From Mycobacterium sp. GA-1199 (lineage in GTDB: Bacteria; Actinomycetota; Actinomycetes; Mycobacteriales; Mycobacteriaceae): DNA of 64,000 nucleotides. Positions 36,501 through 47,515 of this stretch are shown here, piece by piece (positions within the stretch are counted from its first letter, which is position 1; the number at the start of each line of letters is the position of its first letter). The notes under the pieces are model-generated. The model did no database searches, was not told the DNA's origin, and saw only the letters and a list, made by a program, of their open reading frames with translations. The stretch spans positions 50,622-114,621 of the forward strand of contig NZ_LQIX01000010.1 in assembly GCF_001500045.1 (NCBI RefSeq). Reading direction: 5' to 3'. The position numbers were made by a program, and so were the translations under genes.

Positions 36501-39059
36501 GCGGGTGGCGTCCTGAAGAGACAGGCCGCCCGCGAAGTACGCCGCTGCGGCCTCGCCGAGCGACTGGCCCACCACCGCAGCGGGTTTCGCGCCGTGGTGC
36601 TTGAGCAACTCGCCGAGCGCGATCTGCAGGGCGAAGATCACCGTCTGGACGACCTCGATCGGGTATTCGCAGGTCTCGTTGGTGTAGTCGACCGCGTCAT
36701 CGAGGATCAGCTCGAGGATCGAATAGCCCCGCTCATCCTGGATGAGGGCGTCGACCTTGTTGATCCACTCGGCGAATACCTCGTTGCGCAGGTACAGGTT
36801 CTTGCCCATCTTTCGGTGCTGCGCACCGAAACCCGCGAGCACCCACACCGGGCCGTTGGTCACTGGGCCGTCGGCGCTGAACACACTCGGGTGTTGCTTG
36901 CCCTCGGCCACCGCGCGCAACCCCTTGACGGCCTCATCGTGATCGTGGGCCAGCACCACCGCGCGCGAACGCCCGTGGTTGCGCCGCGACAGCGCGCGAC
37001 CGATCGACTCCAACGACGACGCACGCCCTTCGGGGCTGTCGATCCAGTCGGCCAGTTCGGCGGCCGTGGCCTTCTTCCGTGAGGTCAGAAAGCCCGAAAC
37101 CGCCAGCGGCACAACCGGTGCCGGCTGTTCACCCGCCTCCATCTCCGCGCGCGCGACCTCGAGCAGGCGCTTGGCCTCGTCGGTCAGCCCAGGTAGTTCG
37201 GGTTCATCGTGTTGCGTGTGGGCGGGCCGGTCCAGAGCGTCGTCATCGTCATCGTCATCGTCATCGTCGACGAACTCGCCGTACTCGTCCATCCGCACCC
37301 CGCCGATGTAGACGGCGTTCGCGTCCGACGACTTGTCCTGCTCGGCTTCGGGTTCGGGCTCCGGTTCGGGTTCGACGAGGTCCGATGGCAGCACCTCGCG
37401 CAGGACGAGGTGGGCGTTGGCGCCGCCGAAACCGAAGCCCGAGACGCCGGTGATCGCATAGCCGCTGTAGCGCGGCCAGTCGGTGACGGTGTCGGCGACC
37501 TTGAGGTGCACACCGTCGAAGTCGATGTAGGGGTTGGGGCCGGTGTAGTTGATCGACGGCGGGATCTTGTCGTTGCGCAGCGCCAGCGTCATCTTCGCCA
37601 GGCTCGCCGCGCCCGCCGCCGACTCCAGGTGTCCCACATTGGATTTGATTGCGCCCAGCAGCGCGGGCTTGTCGACCGCCCGACCCCTTCCGACGACGCG
37701 GCCGAGCGCGTCGGCCTCGATCGGGTCACCGAGGATGGTGCCGGTGCCGTGCGCCTCGATGTAATCGACGAGGCGCGGATTGATGCCGGCGTCCTTGTAC
37801 GCCTTGCGCAGCACCTCGGCCTGCGCGTCCGGGTTCGGCGCGAGCAGACCGTTGGACCGGCCGTCATGGTTGACCGCGCTGCCCGCGATCACGGCGAGGA
37901 TCTCGTCACCGTCGCGGCGCGCATCCGAAACCCGCTTGAGCACAAGCATTCCGCCGCCCTCGGAACGGGCGTAGCCGTCGGCGTCCTGCGAGAACGACTT
38001 GATGCGGCCGTCCGGCGCGAGGACCCCGCCGACCTCGTCGAAGCCGACCGTCACCAGCGGGGTGATCAACGCGTTGACGCCACCCACGACGGCGACGTCG
38101 GCTTCACCCGAGCGCAGCGCCTGCACACCCTGGTGTGCGGCGACCAGCGAACTCGAGCAGGCGGTGTCGACGGCCACCGACGGGCCGCGGAAGTCGTAGA
38201 AGTACGAAACCCGGTTGGCGATGATCGAGCTCGCCGTACCGGTGATCGCGTACGGGTGCGCGATCGACGGGTCCGACATCGCCAGGAAGCTGTAGTCGTT
38301 CAGCGAGCTGCCGATGTAGACACCGACGTTGCCGCCGCGCAGGCTCGACGCCGGGATACGGGCGTTTTCCAGTGCTTCCCAGGTCAATTCGAGCGCCATC
38401 CGCTGCTGCGGATCGATGTTGTCGGCCTCCATCTTCGACAGCGCGAAGAACTCGGCGTCAAACCCCTTGATGTCGGTGAGGTAGCCGCCGCGGGTGCGGG
38501 CCTTGGCCACGCGCTCGGCGATGCGGGGCTCGCCGAGGAACTCCTCCCAGCGACCCTCCGGCAGATCGGTGATCGCGTCGCGGCCCTCCATCAGCGCCTG
38601 CCACGTCTCGTCGGGGGTGTTCATGTCCCCGGGGAAGCGGGTGGCCAGACCCACGATCGCGATGTCCTCGACGTCGCGCGTGCGCGTCCAGTCCTCGTCG
38701 TCATCGCCGGCGTCCTCGGGCTCCGGCTCGCCCTCGACGATCACCGTGGCCAGCGATTCGATGGTGGGGTGGCGAAACGCCACGGTGGCGGTCAACGTGA
38801 CGCCGGTCAGGTCCTCGATGTCGCTGGCCATCGCGACGGCGTCGCGCGAGGACAGCCCGAGTTCGACCATCGGCGCGCTCTCGCTGATCGAGTCGGGTGA
38901 CTGCCCGGTGGCGTTGCCGATCCAGTTGCGCAGCCACTCGCGCATCTCGTTGACCGTTATGTCCGTGCGTGGCGCAGTCAGCGGCTTCTCGGGGGCGAGC
39001 TGGATCTCGTCGCCGGACGGCATTTCGGGTTGCTGCGAATCGTCTTGTGTATCAGCCAT
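33582..39059 (-). CDS. pks13: Mycolic acid condensase Pks13
   Basis: 1825 aa from ATG 39059; Rv3800c has 1733. No clear Shine-Dalgarno precedes it, suggesting coupling to fadD32, 14 bases upstream. Domains: N-terminal ACP (~33-110, phosphopantetheine Ser71 in ELGLSSRD), ketosynthase (~130-570, Cys301 in VDTACSSS), acyltransferase (~700-1050, Ser833 in GQSLGEA), second ACP (Ser1299 in ELGLDSLMA), thioesterase (~1560-1820, Ser1624 in GWSLGG). It condenses a meromycolyl chain with the carboxylated alpha chain and releases the beta-keto ester to trehalose. Odd features are a ten-Asp tract at 598-607 and a longer Pro-rich linker before the thioesterase with [11 protein letters not shown] twice, explaining the extra length. 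Confidence 0.97.
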   Translation of the reverse strand: MADTQDDSQQPEMPSGDEIQLAPEKPLTAPRTDITVNEMREWLRNWIGNATGQSPDSISESAPMVELGLSSRDAVAMASDIEDLTGVTLTATVAFRHPTIESLATVIVEGEPEPEDAGDDDEDWTRTRDVEDIAIVGLATRFPGDMNTPDETWQALMEGRDAITDLPEGRWEEFLGEPRIAERVAKARTRGGYLTDIKGFDAEFFALSKMEADNIDPQQRMALELTWEALENARIPASSLRGGNVGVYIGSSLNDYSFLAMSDPSIAHPYAITGTASSIIANRVSYFYDFRGPSVAVDTACSSSLVAAHQGVQALRSGEADVAVVGGVNALITPLVTVGFDEVGGVLAPDGRIKSFSQDADGYARSEGGGMLVLKRVSDARRDGDEILAVIAGSAVNHDGRSNGLLAPNPDAQAEVLRKAYKDAGINPRLVDYIEAHGTGTILGDPIEADALGRVVGRGRAVDKPALLGAIKSNVGHLESAAGAASLAKMTLALRNDKIPPSINYTGPNPYIDFDGVHLKVADTVTDWPRYSGYAITGVSGFGFGGANAHLVLREVLPSDLVEPEPEPEPEAEQDKSSDANAVYIGGVRMDEYGEFVDDDDDDDDDDALDRPAHTQHDEPELPGLTDEAKRLLEVARAEMEAGEQPAPVVPLAVSGFLTSRKKATAAELADWIDSPEGRASSLESIGRALSRRNHGRSRAVVLAHDHDEAVKGLRAVAEGKQHPSVFSADGPVTNGPVWVLAGFGAQHRKMGKNLYLRNEVFAEWINKVDALIQDERGYSILELILDDAVDYTNETCEYPIEVVQTVIFALQIALGELLKHHGAKPAAVVGQSLGEAAAAYFAGGLSLQDATRAICSRAHLMGEGEAMLFGEWIRLMALVEYSADEIDTVFADFKDLEVCVYAAPTQTVIGGPPDQVDAIIERCEQEGKFARKMQTKGASHTSQMDPLLGELAAELVGIEPHPTKIGYFSTVHEGRYIRPGETIHDVDYWKKGLRHSVYFTHGIRNAVDNGHTTFLELAPNPVALMQVGLTTAAAGLHDAQLIATLARKQDEVDSMTAAMAQLFVHGQDLDFRTLFPRRSKGLAGALDFANIPPTRFKRKPHWLDARFTGDSSVMMPGNHVATPDGRHVWEYAPKGEPDLAGLVKAAAAQVIPDAKLVASEQRAVPGEGARLVTTLTRHPGGAAVQVHARIDESFTLVYDAVVSRTGTAAALPVAVATGAAVAEQVSAMPADEPEEDTAEILQDNLTAGAGLAAGFAKWSPDSGESIRDRLGAIVGGAMGYEPEDLPWEVPLIELGLDSLMAVRIKNRVEYDFDLPPIQLTAVRDANLYAVEKLIQYAIEHRDEVDQLAEHQKTKTAEEIAAEQAELMGGATTVAELEQVLAEKTGIASEVTSAGTATESDIPPPPTDPSGPAIPPPPTDPSGPKPEAAAGGPSQSTVAAASKILTQEAVTEALGSDVPPRDAAERVTFATWAIVTGKSPGGIFNDLPDVDDATATKIAERLTERVDEGTITVDDVRSAKTIEELSTTVRDYLEGGKLDGFVRTLREADGSDRIPVFVFHAAGGSTVVYEPLLKRLPPDTPMYGIERVEGSIEERAAEYVPKLLELNGWADGKRGKPFMLAGWSLGGVLAYACAIGLKQAGADVRFVGLIDAVRPSEEIPQTKEETRARWDRYARFAERTFNVEIPEIPYEELEALDDEGQVKYVLDVVSQSGVQIPGGIIEHQRTSYLDQRAIDTAEIKPYDGKVTLYMADRYHDDAIYFEPRYATRQPDGGWSEFVSELEVVPVGGEHIQVIDEPYIAKVGAHMSEAISQIEADNTDQEKQAK
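37239..37268 (-). repeat. Asp-coding hexanucleotide tandem repeat in pks13
   Basis: On the coding strand alternating GAC and GAT codons give ten consecutive aspartates (residues 598-607) in the linker between ketosynthase and acyltransferase. The six-base period means copy-number change would add or remove Asp pairs without frameshift. Confidence 0.8.
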
Positions 39060-39073
39060 ATTCGGGGGGAGTC

Positions 39074-40963
39074 TCAGTCTGTCTCGTCGGGGAACGCGTT
39101 GGCGATCTTCCCGCTGCGCAGACTGCCGTCCAGGTAGGCCGAGCGGCACGCGCGACGGCCGATCTTGCCGCTCGACGTGCGTGGGATTGCGCCGGCGGGG
39201 GTCAGCAGCACATCGCGCACGGTGACGCCGTGACGCACGGCGATCGCCGCGCGGATGTCGTCGGCGATGGGACCCATGTCGAGCTTGTGGGCGCCGGGCG
39301 CACGCTCACCGACGATCACCAGCTGTTCGGAGGTGTCGTCGGGATCGCGCTTGAGTCCGGAGTGGGCGTTCTCGAACACCTCGTCGGGCAACTGGTTGGC
39401 GGGCACCGAGAACGCCGCAACGAACCCGGTGCGCAGCGCCTTGGTGGCCTCCTGCGCGGAGTACTCCAGGTCCTGCGGGTAGTGGTTGCGTCCGTCGATG
39501 ATCACCAGATCCTTGACGCGACCGGTGATGTAGAGCTCGCCGTCGTAGTAGGCGCCGAGGTCGCCGGTGCGCACCCAGGTCGCGTCGTCGGTCGCACCTT
39601 CGGCGTGCGACGGGTTGGTCCGCGACTTGAGGATGTTCTGGAACGTCGCGATGGTCTCCTCGGGCTTGCCCCAGTATCCGGTGCCCATGTTCTGACCGCT
39701 GATCCAGACCTCGCCGATCTGTCCGTCGGGCAGTTCCGTGGCGGTGTCGTTGTCGACGATGACCGCCCATTCGGCGATGCCGATCTTGCCGGCGCCGGCC
39801 TGCGGCACGGCCTTGGGTGAGTCCTCCGCAACGGGAACGAAGCGGTGGTTGTTGAGCTCGTCGCGGTCGACCAGGGTGATCGTCGGCTCGGCCTCCATCG
39901 GCGTGGTGGACACGAACAGCGTCGCCTCGGCCAGACCGTAGGAGGGCTTGATCGCCTTGGGCTGGAAACCGAACGGGCCGAACGCCTCGTTGAACCGCCG
40001 CACGGTGGCCGCCGAGATCGGCTCGCTGCCGTTGAGGATGCACTTGACGTTGGACAGGTCCAGCGGCGGCTCGCCGTCCTTGGGTACACCGCGGGCCGCG
40101 GCATGGTCGAACGCGAAGTTCGGGGCCACCGAGATGGTCCCGCCGGTGTCGCCTTCCTTGCGGGCCATTTCGCGGATCCACCGACCGGGGCGGCGCACGA
40201 AGGCGGCCGGGGTCATGAACGTGATGTAGTGGCCCAGCATCGGCGACAGCAACACCGTGATCAGGCCCATATCGTGGAAGAAGGGTAGCCAGGACACACC
40301 GCGGTCGCCCTCTTCGCCTTCCAGCGCCTCGATCACCTGCACCACGTTGGTGGCCAGGTTCAGGTGGGTGATCTGCACACCGGTCGGGATCCGCGTGGAA
40401 CCCGAGGTGTACTGCAGGTAGGCGATGGTGTGCTCGTCGACCTCGACGGGCTCCCAGGTGGCACCGACCTCGTTGGGCACCGCGTCGACGGCGATCACGC
40501 GCGGACGCTGGTTGGCCGGGCGGGTGCGGAAGAACTTGCGCACACCCTCGGCGGCCTCGGTGGTGGTCAGGATCGCCGACGGATGGCAGTCGTCGAGCAC
40601 GGCGTGCAGGCGGCCCACGTGGCCCGGTTCGTTCGGGTCGAACAGCGGCACCGCGATGCGGCCCGAATACAGCGTGCCGAAGAACGCGACGAGATAGTCG
40701 AGGTTCTGCGGGCACAGGATCGCGACCCGGTCACCGGGCTGGGTGACCTGTTGCAGACGAGCACCGACCGCGCGGTTGCGGGCACCGAAGTCGGCCCAGT
40801 GCAGATCGCGGGCGACTCCGTCGCGCTCGGTGGAGAAGTCCAGGAAGCGGTAGGCGAGCTTGTCTCCACGCACCTTCGCCCATCGTTCGACGTGTTTGAC
40901 CAGGCTCCCGTTGTCGGGAAACTTGATCAGTCCATCCTTGATGAACGGGTTATGGAACCCCAT
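39074..40963 (-). CDS. fadD32: Long-chain fatty-acyl-AMP ligase FadD32
   Basis: 629 aa; Rv3801c has 637. AMP-binding features: [15 protein letters not shown] (P-loop), [24 protein letters not shown], and [20 protein letters not shown] with the adenosine-contacting Asp. The catalytic lysine lies in [11 protein letters not shown] at the C-terminus. It activates meromycolic acid as acyl-adenylate and loads it on the N-terminal ACP of Pks13. An AGGAGAG ribosome site precedes the ATG at 40963. The upstream 168 bases are AT-rich and probably hold the operon promoter. Confidence 0.97.
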   Translation of the reverse strand: MGFHNPFIKDGLIKFPDNGSLVKHVERWAKVRGDKLAYRFLDFSTERDGVARDLHWADFGARNRAVGARLQQVTQPGDRVAILCPQNLDYLVAFFGTLYSGRIAVPLFDPNEPGHVGRLHAVLDDCHPSAILTTTEAAEGVRKFFRTRPANQRPRVIAVDAVPNEVGATWEPVEVDEHTIAYLQYTSGSTRIPTGVQITHLNLATNVVQVIEALEGEEGDRGVSWLPFFHDMGLITVLLSPMLGHYITFMTPAAFVRRPGRWIREMARKEGDTGGTISVAPNFAFDHAAARGVPKDGEPPLDLSNVKCILNGSEPISAATVRRFNEAFGPFGFQPKAIKPSYGLAEATLFVSTTPMEAEPTITLVDRDELNNHRFVPVAEDSPKAVPQAGAGKIGIAEWAVIVDNDTATELPDGQIGEVWISGQNMGTGYWGKPEETIATFQNILKSRTNPSHAEGATDDATWVRTGDLGAYYDGELYITGRVKDLVIIDGRNHYPQDLEYSAQEATKALRTGFVAAFSVPANQLPDEVFENAHSGLKRDPDDTSEQLVIVGERAPGAHKLDMGPIADDIRAAIAVRHGVTVRDVLLTPAGAIPRTSSGKIGRRACRSAYLDGSLRSGKIANAFPDETD

Positions 40964-41059
40964 CGCACTCTCCTGTCAACGGCACACACTTCTGGATGCC
41001 GAATCGCATGATCCCCGAGCCGCCCCCAACCCCCGCAAAATCGTACCGGTCGGCTATCC

Positions 41060-41092
41060 ACTAAATGCTCTTAGTTTTTTCTTAATGTTAAG
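41060..41092 (-). promoter_or_regulatory. AT-rich block with two small inverted repeats upstream of fadD32
   Basis: ACTAA (41060-41064) with TTAGT (41071-41075), and CTTAA (41081-41085) with TTAAG (41088-41092), flank a run of six T. On the minus strand TTAACA matches five of six -35 bases, though no well-spaced -10 is obvious; TTTAGT is closest. It is 97-129 bases upstream of the fadD32 start, so it is a likely promoter and regulator site for fadD32-pks13-accD4. Confidence 0.4.
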
Positions 41093-41131
41093 TGACGTGC
41101 TGTCGCCGTCCAAATCAGGTCTGGTCACAGG

Positions 41132-42136
41132 TCAGCCATGTTTCGGCTGCGGGGCGTTATCGATCAGTTCCTGCGCCCAGCGCTGCGTCCACTGGGTGGC
41201 CGACAGCCCGTCGAGATTCCAGAACTGCGTGGTGGCGTACATCGCGTGGATCGGTTGCCCCGCACCGCCGAGCAGGATGTCGATGGTCTTGGGCAGGTTC
41301 ATGATGTTGAACGCCTCCGGCGGCGCCGAGCAGATCAGGTCGCCGGGAGCGCAGATCTCCTTGACGCGATCGTTGAGCATTCCGAACCCGCCGGGCCGCG
41401 GGCCCGTCATGGCCAGGCCCATACCGTCGAGCATCGGCACATCGCGCAGCGTGATCTCGGCGCCCTGACCAGGCGGATTGGGGCCGACGTCGACGCCGAT
41501 ACCGGTCTGCCTGCGGCCGTCGGCGATCAACGTCACACCCAGCACCAGGTCCTCGTCGACGGGGCCGCGCCCGTTGCCGATATCGCTGGCGATGTCCCCT
41601 GCGATGACGGCGCCCTGTGAGAACCCGACGATCACGTAACTGGTCAGCGGGCAGCGCTCGTTCATCTCCGTCATGGCTTTGACCGTCGCGTTGAAGCCCT
41701 CGGCGCGGCTGTCGTTGTAGGTCATCTGGCCGTCCTGCGAGAACGGATTGTGGAACTGCGCCGTGTACGGGACGGTGAACACCTCGAGCCGGTCGTTCGC
41801 GAACTGCCCGCGGATCGGGTTGGTGACGCCCAGCAGCAGCGCGATCGGGAATTGAGTCGGGTTGAACGGGTCGAGTTGCGGTGAGGACTCCCAGGTGCCC
41901 GGAACGGAGATCATCTGCACATCGGGGCAGCTCGCGTCCTGGAACTCCGGTCGCGGCTTCTTGGTCGGGCTGATCCCGGTCGGCGGCACGGCCGTGGGCG
42001 GGACCCCGGTCGGGCCCTCGGGCTTTCGCAGGATCACCACGACGATGATGATGAGTAGCACCACCACGAGCGCCATCGCGCCGGCCGCGACGAGCGCGAG
42101 GATACGGTGGCGTTTCCGCCGGTTGGTAGTGGCCAT
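41132..42136 (-). CDS. culp6: Cutinase-like phospholipase/thioesterase (Rv3802c, Culp6)
   Basis: 334 aa; Rv3802c has 336. An N-terminal basic stretch (TTNRRKRHR) and one membrane helix (~residues 12-34) anchor it to the inner membrane, followed by a Pro/Thr-rich linker. The alpha/beta-hydrolase cutinase domain has the nucleophile in [34 protein letters not shown] is the family start. The M. tuberculosis enzyme has phospholipase A/thioesterase activity, is essential and is inhibited by tetrahydrolipstatin. Context beside fadD32-pks13 and fbp genes supports a role in envelope lipid homeostasis. Confidence 0.94.
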   Translation of the reverse strand: MATTNRRKRHRILALVAAGAMALVVVLLIIIVVVILRKPEGPTGVPPTAVPPTGISPTKKPRPEFQDASCPDVQMISVPGTWESSPQLDPFNPTQFPIALLLGVTNPIRGQFANDRLEVFTVPYTAQFHNPFSQDGQMTYNDSRAEGFNATVKAMTEMNERCPLTSYVIVGFSQGAVIAGDIASDIGNGRGPVDEDLVLGVTLIADGRRQTGIGVDVGPNPPGQGAEITLRDVPMLDGMGLAMTGPRPGGFGMLNDRVKEICAPGDLICSAPPEAFNIMNLPKTIDILLGGAGQPIHAMYATTQFWNLDGLSATQWTQRWAQELIDNAPQPKHG

Positions 42137-42154
42137 GTATCGGTTGGGCTCCTG

Positions 42155-42610
42155 CTAGCAGAGTCGTTCGGTTGCGATGCGAATGTAATCGGCGGTCGCC
42201 GCGTGCACGTTGACGGTCGGCTTTCTACCGGAGATGTGATCCATCGCATCGCCGCGCACCAGCGGATAGATCGAATCCCAGACCTTCTGGTCGTCGTGCC
42301 TGGCGGCACGGGCCTGGCACACGTAGGACCCGATGCGTAACGCCAGCAGGTCGCTGGACGGTGTCACCCCGGCCGTGGTGAGAGCGTCGAGATAGCCCTT
42401 CTGCCGATCGGTCAGCACGAGCGAGTTGGAGTGCCCGGTCGCCGAGGGCGGGGCCGACGGCTCACTGGGCTGGCCGGGCGCGGGCGCCGCCTCCGACGTC
42501 GGCAAACCCATGGCCGCCATGACATCGGGGCCGGAACACCCGGTCAACAACGCCGTCGCCGAAGCTATCAGCAGCGACCCTGCCGCAGTCGTCCGTACCG
42601 AGCGTTGCAC
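42155..42610 (-). CDS. DUF732-type lipoprotein
   Basis: 151 aa. The signal peptide ends in the lipobox ALLTGC, then comes a Ala/Pro/Ser-rich linker to about residue 60. The C-terminal ~80 residues are a small helical domain with YLDALTTAGVTPSSDLLALRIGSYVC and a final ATERLC, whose two cysteines probably form the disulfide typical of mycobacterial DUF732 proteins. Function is unknown. It lies 18 bases upstream of the culp6 start in the same direction, so the two are likely co-expressed. Confidence 0.75.
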   Translation of the reverse strand: MQRSVRTTAAGSLLIASATALLTGCSGPDVMAAMGLPTSEAAPAPGQPSEPSAPPSATGHSNSLVLTDRQKGYLDALTTAGVTPSSDLLALRIGSYVCQARAARHDDQKVWDSIYPLVRGDAMDHISGRKPTVNVHAATADYIRIATERLC

Positions 42611-42667
42611 TCCTCCAAGGTACCGGCTGCCGACATGCGGTCCCGGTTCTGAAGTGCGGCTCGCCGG

Positions 42668-43555
42668 CTAAGCGATCGTCGCCGCCAATTCGCCGCTCAT
42701 GGCCGCGAGCTGACCGCTCCAGGAACCCCAGTCGTGGGTACCGCTGGTCGGGAAGTCGAAGTGTCCGTTCTTGCCGCCGACGGAGCGGTAGTGCTGGTAG
42801 AACTCGCGATTGGTGCCCTGTGCGATGTCGCAGTAGCCGATCATCGCGGGGGGATCGGTGCACCCGCCGGCCGGGGCGCTCCACACCCACAACCGGGTGT
42901 TGTTGTCGGCCAGCAACTGCACATGGACATTGGGCGAATGCCACTTCCACCGGCCCAGCTGTGGCAGTCCCCACATGTTGCGGGTCTCGACGCCGCCGAA
43001 CTGAGCGAGCCCGGCGGTGATGGCGCCGTCGACGCCGGTGCGCTCGGGGGTCAGGAAGCCGGACAGGGAGCCGGCGAAGCGGTAGCGGTCCGGATGGAAG
43101 GTGGCCATCGCCATCGCGCCGTAGCCGCCCTGCGCCGCACCGACGATGCCGTGCCCCGACGGCGCCAGGCCCTTGTTGGCGGCCAACCAGTTCGGCAGTT
43201 CGTCGGCGAGGAACGTCTCCCACTGCCGGCTGCCGTCGGCCTCCCAGTTCGTGTACATGCTCCACGCGCCGCCGGCGGGCGCGGCCACCGAGATGCCCTT
43301 ACCCGCGAGGGTGTTCATCGCGTTGCCCGCGGTGACCCAGTTGCTGACGTCGGGCGCGGCGTTGAACGCGTCGAGCAGCACGACCGCGTGCGGACCGCCG
43401 CCCTGGAATGCGACCGGGATGTCGCGTCCCATCGCCGCCGACGGCACCATCAGCATCTCGACTTGCGCCTCGGCCTTCGGCGCGAGGGCCGTACCCGCGG
43501 TCCACAAGCCGGCGGCCAGCGCCACGGTCAAGATCGCCCGGAAGATCCCCTGCAT
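42668..43555 (-). CDS. fbpD: FbpD/MPT51, non-catalytic antigen 85-like protein
   Basis: 295 aa from ATG 43555; GTG 43567 adds four residues. The signal peptide ends APKAEA, before QVEMLMVPS. The alpha/beta-hydrolase fold of antigen 85 is clear (AAMGRDIPVAFQGGG, FAGSLSGFL, NNTRLWVWSAPAGG). The nucleophile elbow reads GIVGAAQGGYGAM, so the catalytic serine of FbpA-C is replaced by Gln-flanked Ala, as in MPT51 of M. tuberculosis (Rv3803c). It is a secreted protein that binds wall polymers or fibronectin rather than transferring mycolate. It is downstream of fbpA but separated by a strong hairpin. Confidence 0.94.
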   Translation of the reverse strand: MQGIFRAILTVALAAGLWTAGTALAPKAEAQVEMLMVPSAAMGRDIPVAFQGGGPHAVVLLDAFNAAPDVSNWVTAGNAMNTLAGKGISVAAPAGGAWSMYTNWEADGSRQWETFLADELPNWLAANKGLAPSGHGIVGAAQGGYGAMAMATFHPDRYRFAGSLSGFLTPERTGVDGAITAGLAQFGGVETRNMWGLPQLGRWKWHSPNVHVQLLADNNTRLWVWSAPAGGCTDPPAMIGYCDIAQGTNREFYQHYRSVGGKNGHFDFPTSGTHDWGSWSGQLAAMSGELAATIA

Positions 43556-43638
43556 CGGCTCGCCCACCTCACCTTGGTCTGCTGTCCCCGCGCGAGGTAG
43601 TCAATCACACACGGCCGCGGGCGTGGTCGGAAAAGGGC

Positions 43639-43687
43639 GCCGCGGACGTGAGGAGCGAAAAGCCGCCGCGGACACGAGGAGCACAAA
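43639..43687. repeat. Two imperfect 26-base tandem units between fbpA and fbpD
   Basis: Units beginning GCCGCGGACGTGAGGAGC (43639) and GCCGCGGACACGAGGAGC (43665) are 26 bases apart and differ at few positions. They lie beside the fbpA terminator hairpin in the fbpA-fbpD gap. No function is evident. Confidence 0.5.
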
Positions 43688-43688
43688 T

Positions 43689-43728
43689 AGCCGACGGCGA
43701 CGACCCCGCAGGATCGCCGCCGCCGACT
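43689..43728 (-). terminator. Long hairpin terminator after fbpA
   Basis: Read on the minus strand, an 18-base arm (complement of 43711-43728) pairs fully with 43689-43706 if four G-U wobbles are allowed, around a four-base loop. TATTTGTG follows. It begins 22 bases past the fbpA stop and probably insulates fbpD. Confidence 0.65.
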
Positions 43729-43749
43729 ATGAACCTATTGGCGTACCAG

Positions 43750-44802
<1,053 letters not shown>

Positions 44803-44967
44803 TCATCTATCCCATCTGTTGTATGCCGCACGCGGAACCGCCCCTCAGGCAAGCCGCGTAACCCGTGCAGTCAACCACACGTCGGCGTGATCTTCCCATT
44901 CGAGAGATGTCCACCCTGGTCACGCCGCTCCGCCGCGGAGTGTTGCGACCAGGTCTGGTTTCAGGGC

Positions 44968-45374
44968 TCACAGTTGCGCACCCCAGTCCGCCACGCGTGA
45001 TTTCCCTGGTAAGGGAACTCGAACGTGGCGTTGTTTCCTCCGGCCGTCAGGTAGGCCGTCTGGAAGTCTTTGTCGTTCTTCACCGCCATCGATTCGACGC
45101 TGTCGGCACCCACGTCCGATGGCGCGGATCCCCCTGGGGCACAGTGAATCCACAGCCGAGTGTTGTTGGACGCCAACCTGTCCCGGATCGCCTGATTCAT
45201 CGACGGCGCCGACGGGTTCCGGAACCCGAAAGCGCCGCCGCATAAGCGAACTGATGCGGGTGGTGGGCCGCCAGGTACCCGACGGGAAAGTCCCGCGCGG
45301 GAGAATGCGTCGGCCTGGGGCGCCGCACCGACCGCCAACGCGCGGCGAAGCCAGGTTCGCACAGGTCGGTCCAT
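44968..45374 (-). pseudogene. Decayed antigen 85 (fbp) pseudogene
   Basis: Fragments of an antigen 85 protein occur in order on the minus strand but in alternating frames. From 45374: MDRPVRTWLRRALAVG with QADAFSRAG (signal peptide and mature start, frame 1); PVGYLAAHHPHQFAYAAALSG (frame 2; compare [15 protein letters not shown] of FbpA); LASNNTRLWIHCAPGG, DFQTAYLTAGGNNATFEFP and GNHAW (frame 1); then DWGAQL before a TGA (frame 2). About 110 residues that carry the catalytic serine, and some 35 more near the middle, are deleted. Multiple shifts plus deletions indicate genuine decay, not a sequencing slip. The promoter of aftB-side genes does not depend on it. Confidence 0.85.
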
Positions 45375-45442
45375 CCGTTCATATCTCGGGCGCAGCGAAA
45401 GAGCAGTTCGCGTTTGTCTATCGGCCCAGAGGGGTCGCGGCG

Positions 45443-47515
45443 TTACGGACCTGTGGCGGGCATCCCCGTGTACGGCTCGGATACCGGTTCCGGCACCGGC
45501 AACCCACAGCGTGCGAGCTCGTAGAGGGGTACGCGGTCGATCCGGTACTGCGTGAACTGGTAGGCGTGCACGAGGTTGGACAGGAACCGCCGCGGGGTCA
45601 TCGGGCCGCGCACCGAGTTCAGCATCGCGTCGGTCTCCGGGCATTCCAGCGCCGCCTCGGCCTGTCTGACCCAGTCCTCGTCGACGTAACCCGGAATGTA
45701 CGGGGGCTCTTTGAGAAACGGCCCCTCCGCGATCGCCCAGTCGGGGAACAGGTTCTTGTCGTGGCCGATTCGGCCGTCCTCGAGGCGCTCGGTGTGTGCG
45801 GCCAACGGATTGGCGAGCCCGATCTGGTCGATGACCCGGACGTCGAGCCCGACGTTCATGCCCAGCATCCCGAGATTGGTGAAGAAGACCGTGTGCGGGC
45901 CTCGGTAATCGTCCGGCGCATCCGGTGGAGGCGGCAGCGCGGGCACCACGTCCCACTGGTTGTAGTTGCCCGACGGCAGCAGCAACGCACCGTCGGGTGT
46001 GTTCTCCAACGCCTCGAGCACGGCGCGCATCCGCGGATAGTCCAGGTAGTCCGCGGCGGTCAGCGGGTGCGCATGGCCGGTGGCCTGAGAGTAGAACCGC
46101 CGCTCGTCGACGATTCCGGAGTACGTGACGCGGGTGGCGTCCCGGCCCATTCCCGGCGAATTGGCCGCCCACAGCGCCCATCCCGCGACCGCCAACCACA
46201 ACACGGTGGTGGCGCCGACGAACAGGTAACCCGCGCCGCGGGCCATCCGGGTCTCGTCGGGAAGTACGACAGGGATCACCGCGATCGGCGCCAGCATGAC
46301 GAACAGCGGTGTGAGAAGCACCCTGCCGTGCATGAAGTCCCCACCCTGACGGATCCAGTAGATCGCCTGCAGCAGACCGCTGACGAGGAAGAAGATCACC
46401 ACCGCGGCGGGGCTCTGCACCATCCGCGCCAGGCGCCCGGAGCCAGGGGCCAACGCACCGCGGTTCGGACGGGGACGGCCGCGGATGACCCAGACGACCC
46501 CAGCGAGCCCGGCGAGCAGGATCGCCGGCGCCCACAACAGGTAGGGCTGATTGAAGTTCGCCAAGTAGACGAAGCCCTGCGACCATTTCGCGCCACTCGC
46601 GTCCTTGGCCACCGCGGTGTTGGGAACCACCAGGCCGTAGTAGCCCATCCGGAAAATCTGGTAGGCCACCGGAAGCAGGCCGCCGGCGACGACGATCACC
46701 GCGCGGCGACGCCAATCGCGTGCCGCGATCAGCATCATCACGAGTGCGAACCCGCCGATCAACGCCAGTTCGGGCCGGACGAGCACGCTCAGGCCGGCAA
46801 CGAAAGCCAGTGCGACGTCGAAGGTTCGACTGCTCGGGCGCGAGGCCTGGGTTGCCAGGGGTTGTCGGCGGATCACCGGTGCGCCTGCGCGCAGGACAGG
46901 AGCCGCGGCGCGGTGGCCGCGCGGCTGCTGGGACCAGCACACCATCATCCACCACAGCAGGCCCAGATACGCCAGCACCAAACCGTTTTCGAGTCCGGAG
47001 GTGGCGAAGTCACGCGCGGGCGGAAGCGCGATGTAGACCAGTACGCCGGCAGGCAGCATCAGCGCACGCCTGCCTTGCAGGCTCGGTGCATACAGCCGTC
47101 CGGTGCCCAACATCACCAAGGCCACACCCGCAAGGCTGAGCACCAGCGCCAAGACGAGCACGACGTACTCCAACCGCACGGAACCGCCCACCAGTGCGCC
47201 GAGATAGACCAGGTAGGTCCACACGGTCGAGGTGTTGGCCTCGACGCGCTCACCGGCGTTGAACACCGGGCCGTTGCCTGCCAACAGGTTTCGGACGGTG
47301 CGCAGCACGATCAAACCGTCGTCGGCGATCCAGCGCCGCTGCCATGCGCCCCAGCCGAACAGCACCACGACCACCAGCACGCTGAGCCACAGGCTGATCC
47401 GGACCGTGTTGTCGTACCGGAACGCGGGCCAGCGGGCGAGGCTGCGTTCGATCTCACCGACCCATCCGCCCGGCGCCGGCGGGCGGGTGGTCTCAGCTGA
47501 GGAAGACGGCGGCAC
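45443..47515 (-). CDS. aftB: Terminal beta-1,2 arabinofuranosyltransferase AftB
   Basis: 690 aa; Rv3805c has about 627. GT-C fold: the first periplasmic loop has WIADDGLIVLRTVRNLL with the catalytic Asp pair, then GPVFNAGERVEANTSTVWTY. About 9-10 membrane helices and a C-terminal periplasmic domain of ~200 residues (YSQATGHAHPLTAADYLDYP) follow. It caps arabinan with beta-1,2-arabinofuranose, the site of mycolylation. The extra length includes an Ala/Pro/Arg/Ser-rich cytosolic insert coded around 46820-46930. Its start overlaps the end of ubiA by 23 bases. Confidence 0.94.
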   Translation of the reverse strand: MPPSSSAETTRPPAPGGWVGEIERSLARWPAFRYDNTVRISLWLSVLVVVVLFGWGAWQRRWIADDGLIVLRTVRNLLAGNGPVFNAGERVEANTSTVWTYLVYLGALVGGSVRLEYVVLVLALVLSLAGVALVMLGTGRLYAPSLQGRRALMLPAGVLVYIALPPARDFATSGLENGLVLAYLGLLWWMMVCWSQQPRGHRAAAPVLRAGAPVIRRQPLATQASRPSSRTFDVALAFVAGLSVLVRPELALIGGFALVMMLIAARDWRRRAVIVVAGGLLPVAYQIFRMGYYGLVVPNTAVAKDASGAKWSQGFVYLANFNQPYLLWAPAILLAGLAGVVWVIRGRPRPNRGALAPGSGRLARMVQSPAAVVIFFLVSGLLQAIYWIRQGGDFMHGRVLLTPLFVMLAPIAVIPVVLPDETRMARGAGYLFVGATTVLWLAVAGWALWAANSPGMGRDATRVTYSGIVDERRFYSQATGHAHPLTAADYLDYPRMRAVLEALENTPDGALLLPSGNYNQWDVVPALPPPPDAPDDYRGPHTVFFTNLGMLGMNVGLDVRVIDQIGLANPLAAHTERLEDGRIGHDKNLFPDWAIAEGPFLKEPPYIPGYVDEDWVRQAEAALECPETDAMLNSVRGPMTPRRFLSNLVHAYQFTQYRIDRVPLYELARCGLPVPEPVSEPYTGMPATGP

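Noticed and set aside
37209..38900. Long open frame of about 560 codons antisense to pks13
   Set aside because: It lies wholly within the ketosynthase region and lacks a plausible start context. The opposite strand is unambiguously pks13.
44968..45374. Treating the broken antigen 85 copy as a sequencing error
   Set aside because: Besides frame changes there are large internal deletions that include the active site, which indel errors would not explain.
44961..46955. An open frame of about 660 codons covering the fbp remnant and part of aftB
   Set aside because: Only its last ~90 codons resemble antigen 85; the remainder is an out-of-frame reading of aftB. It is not one gene.
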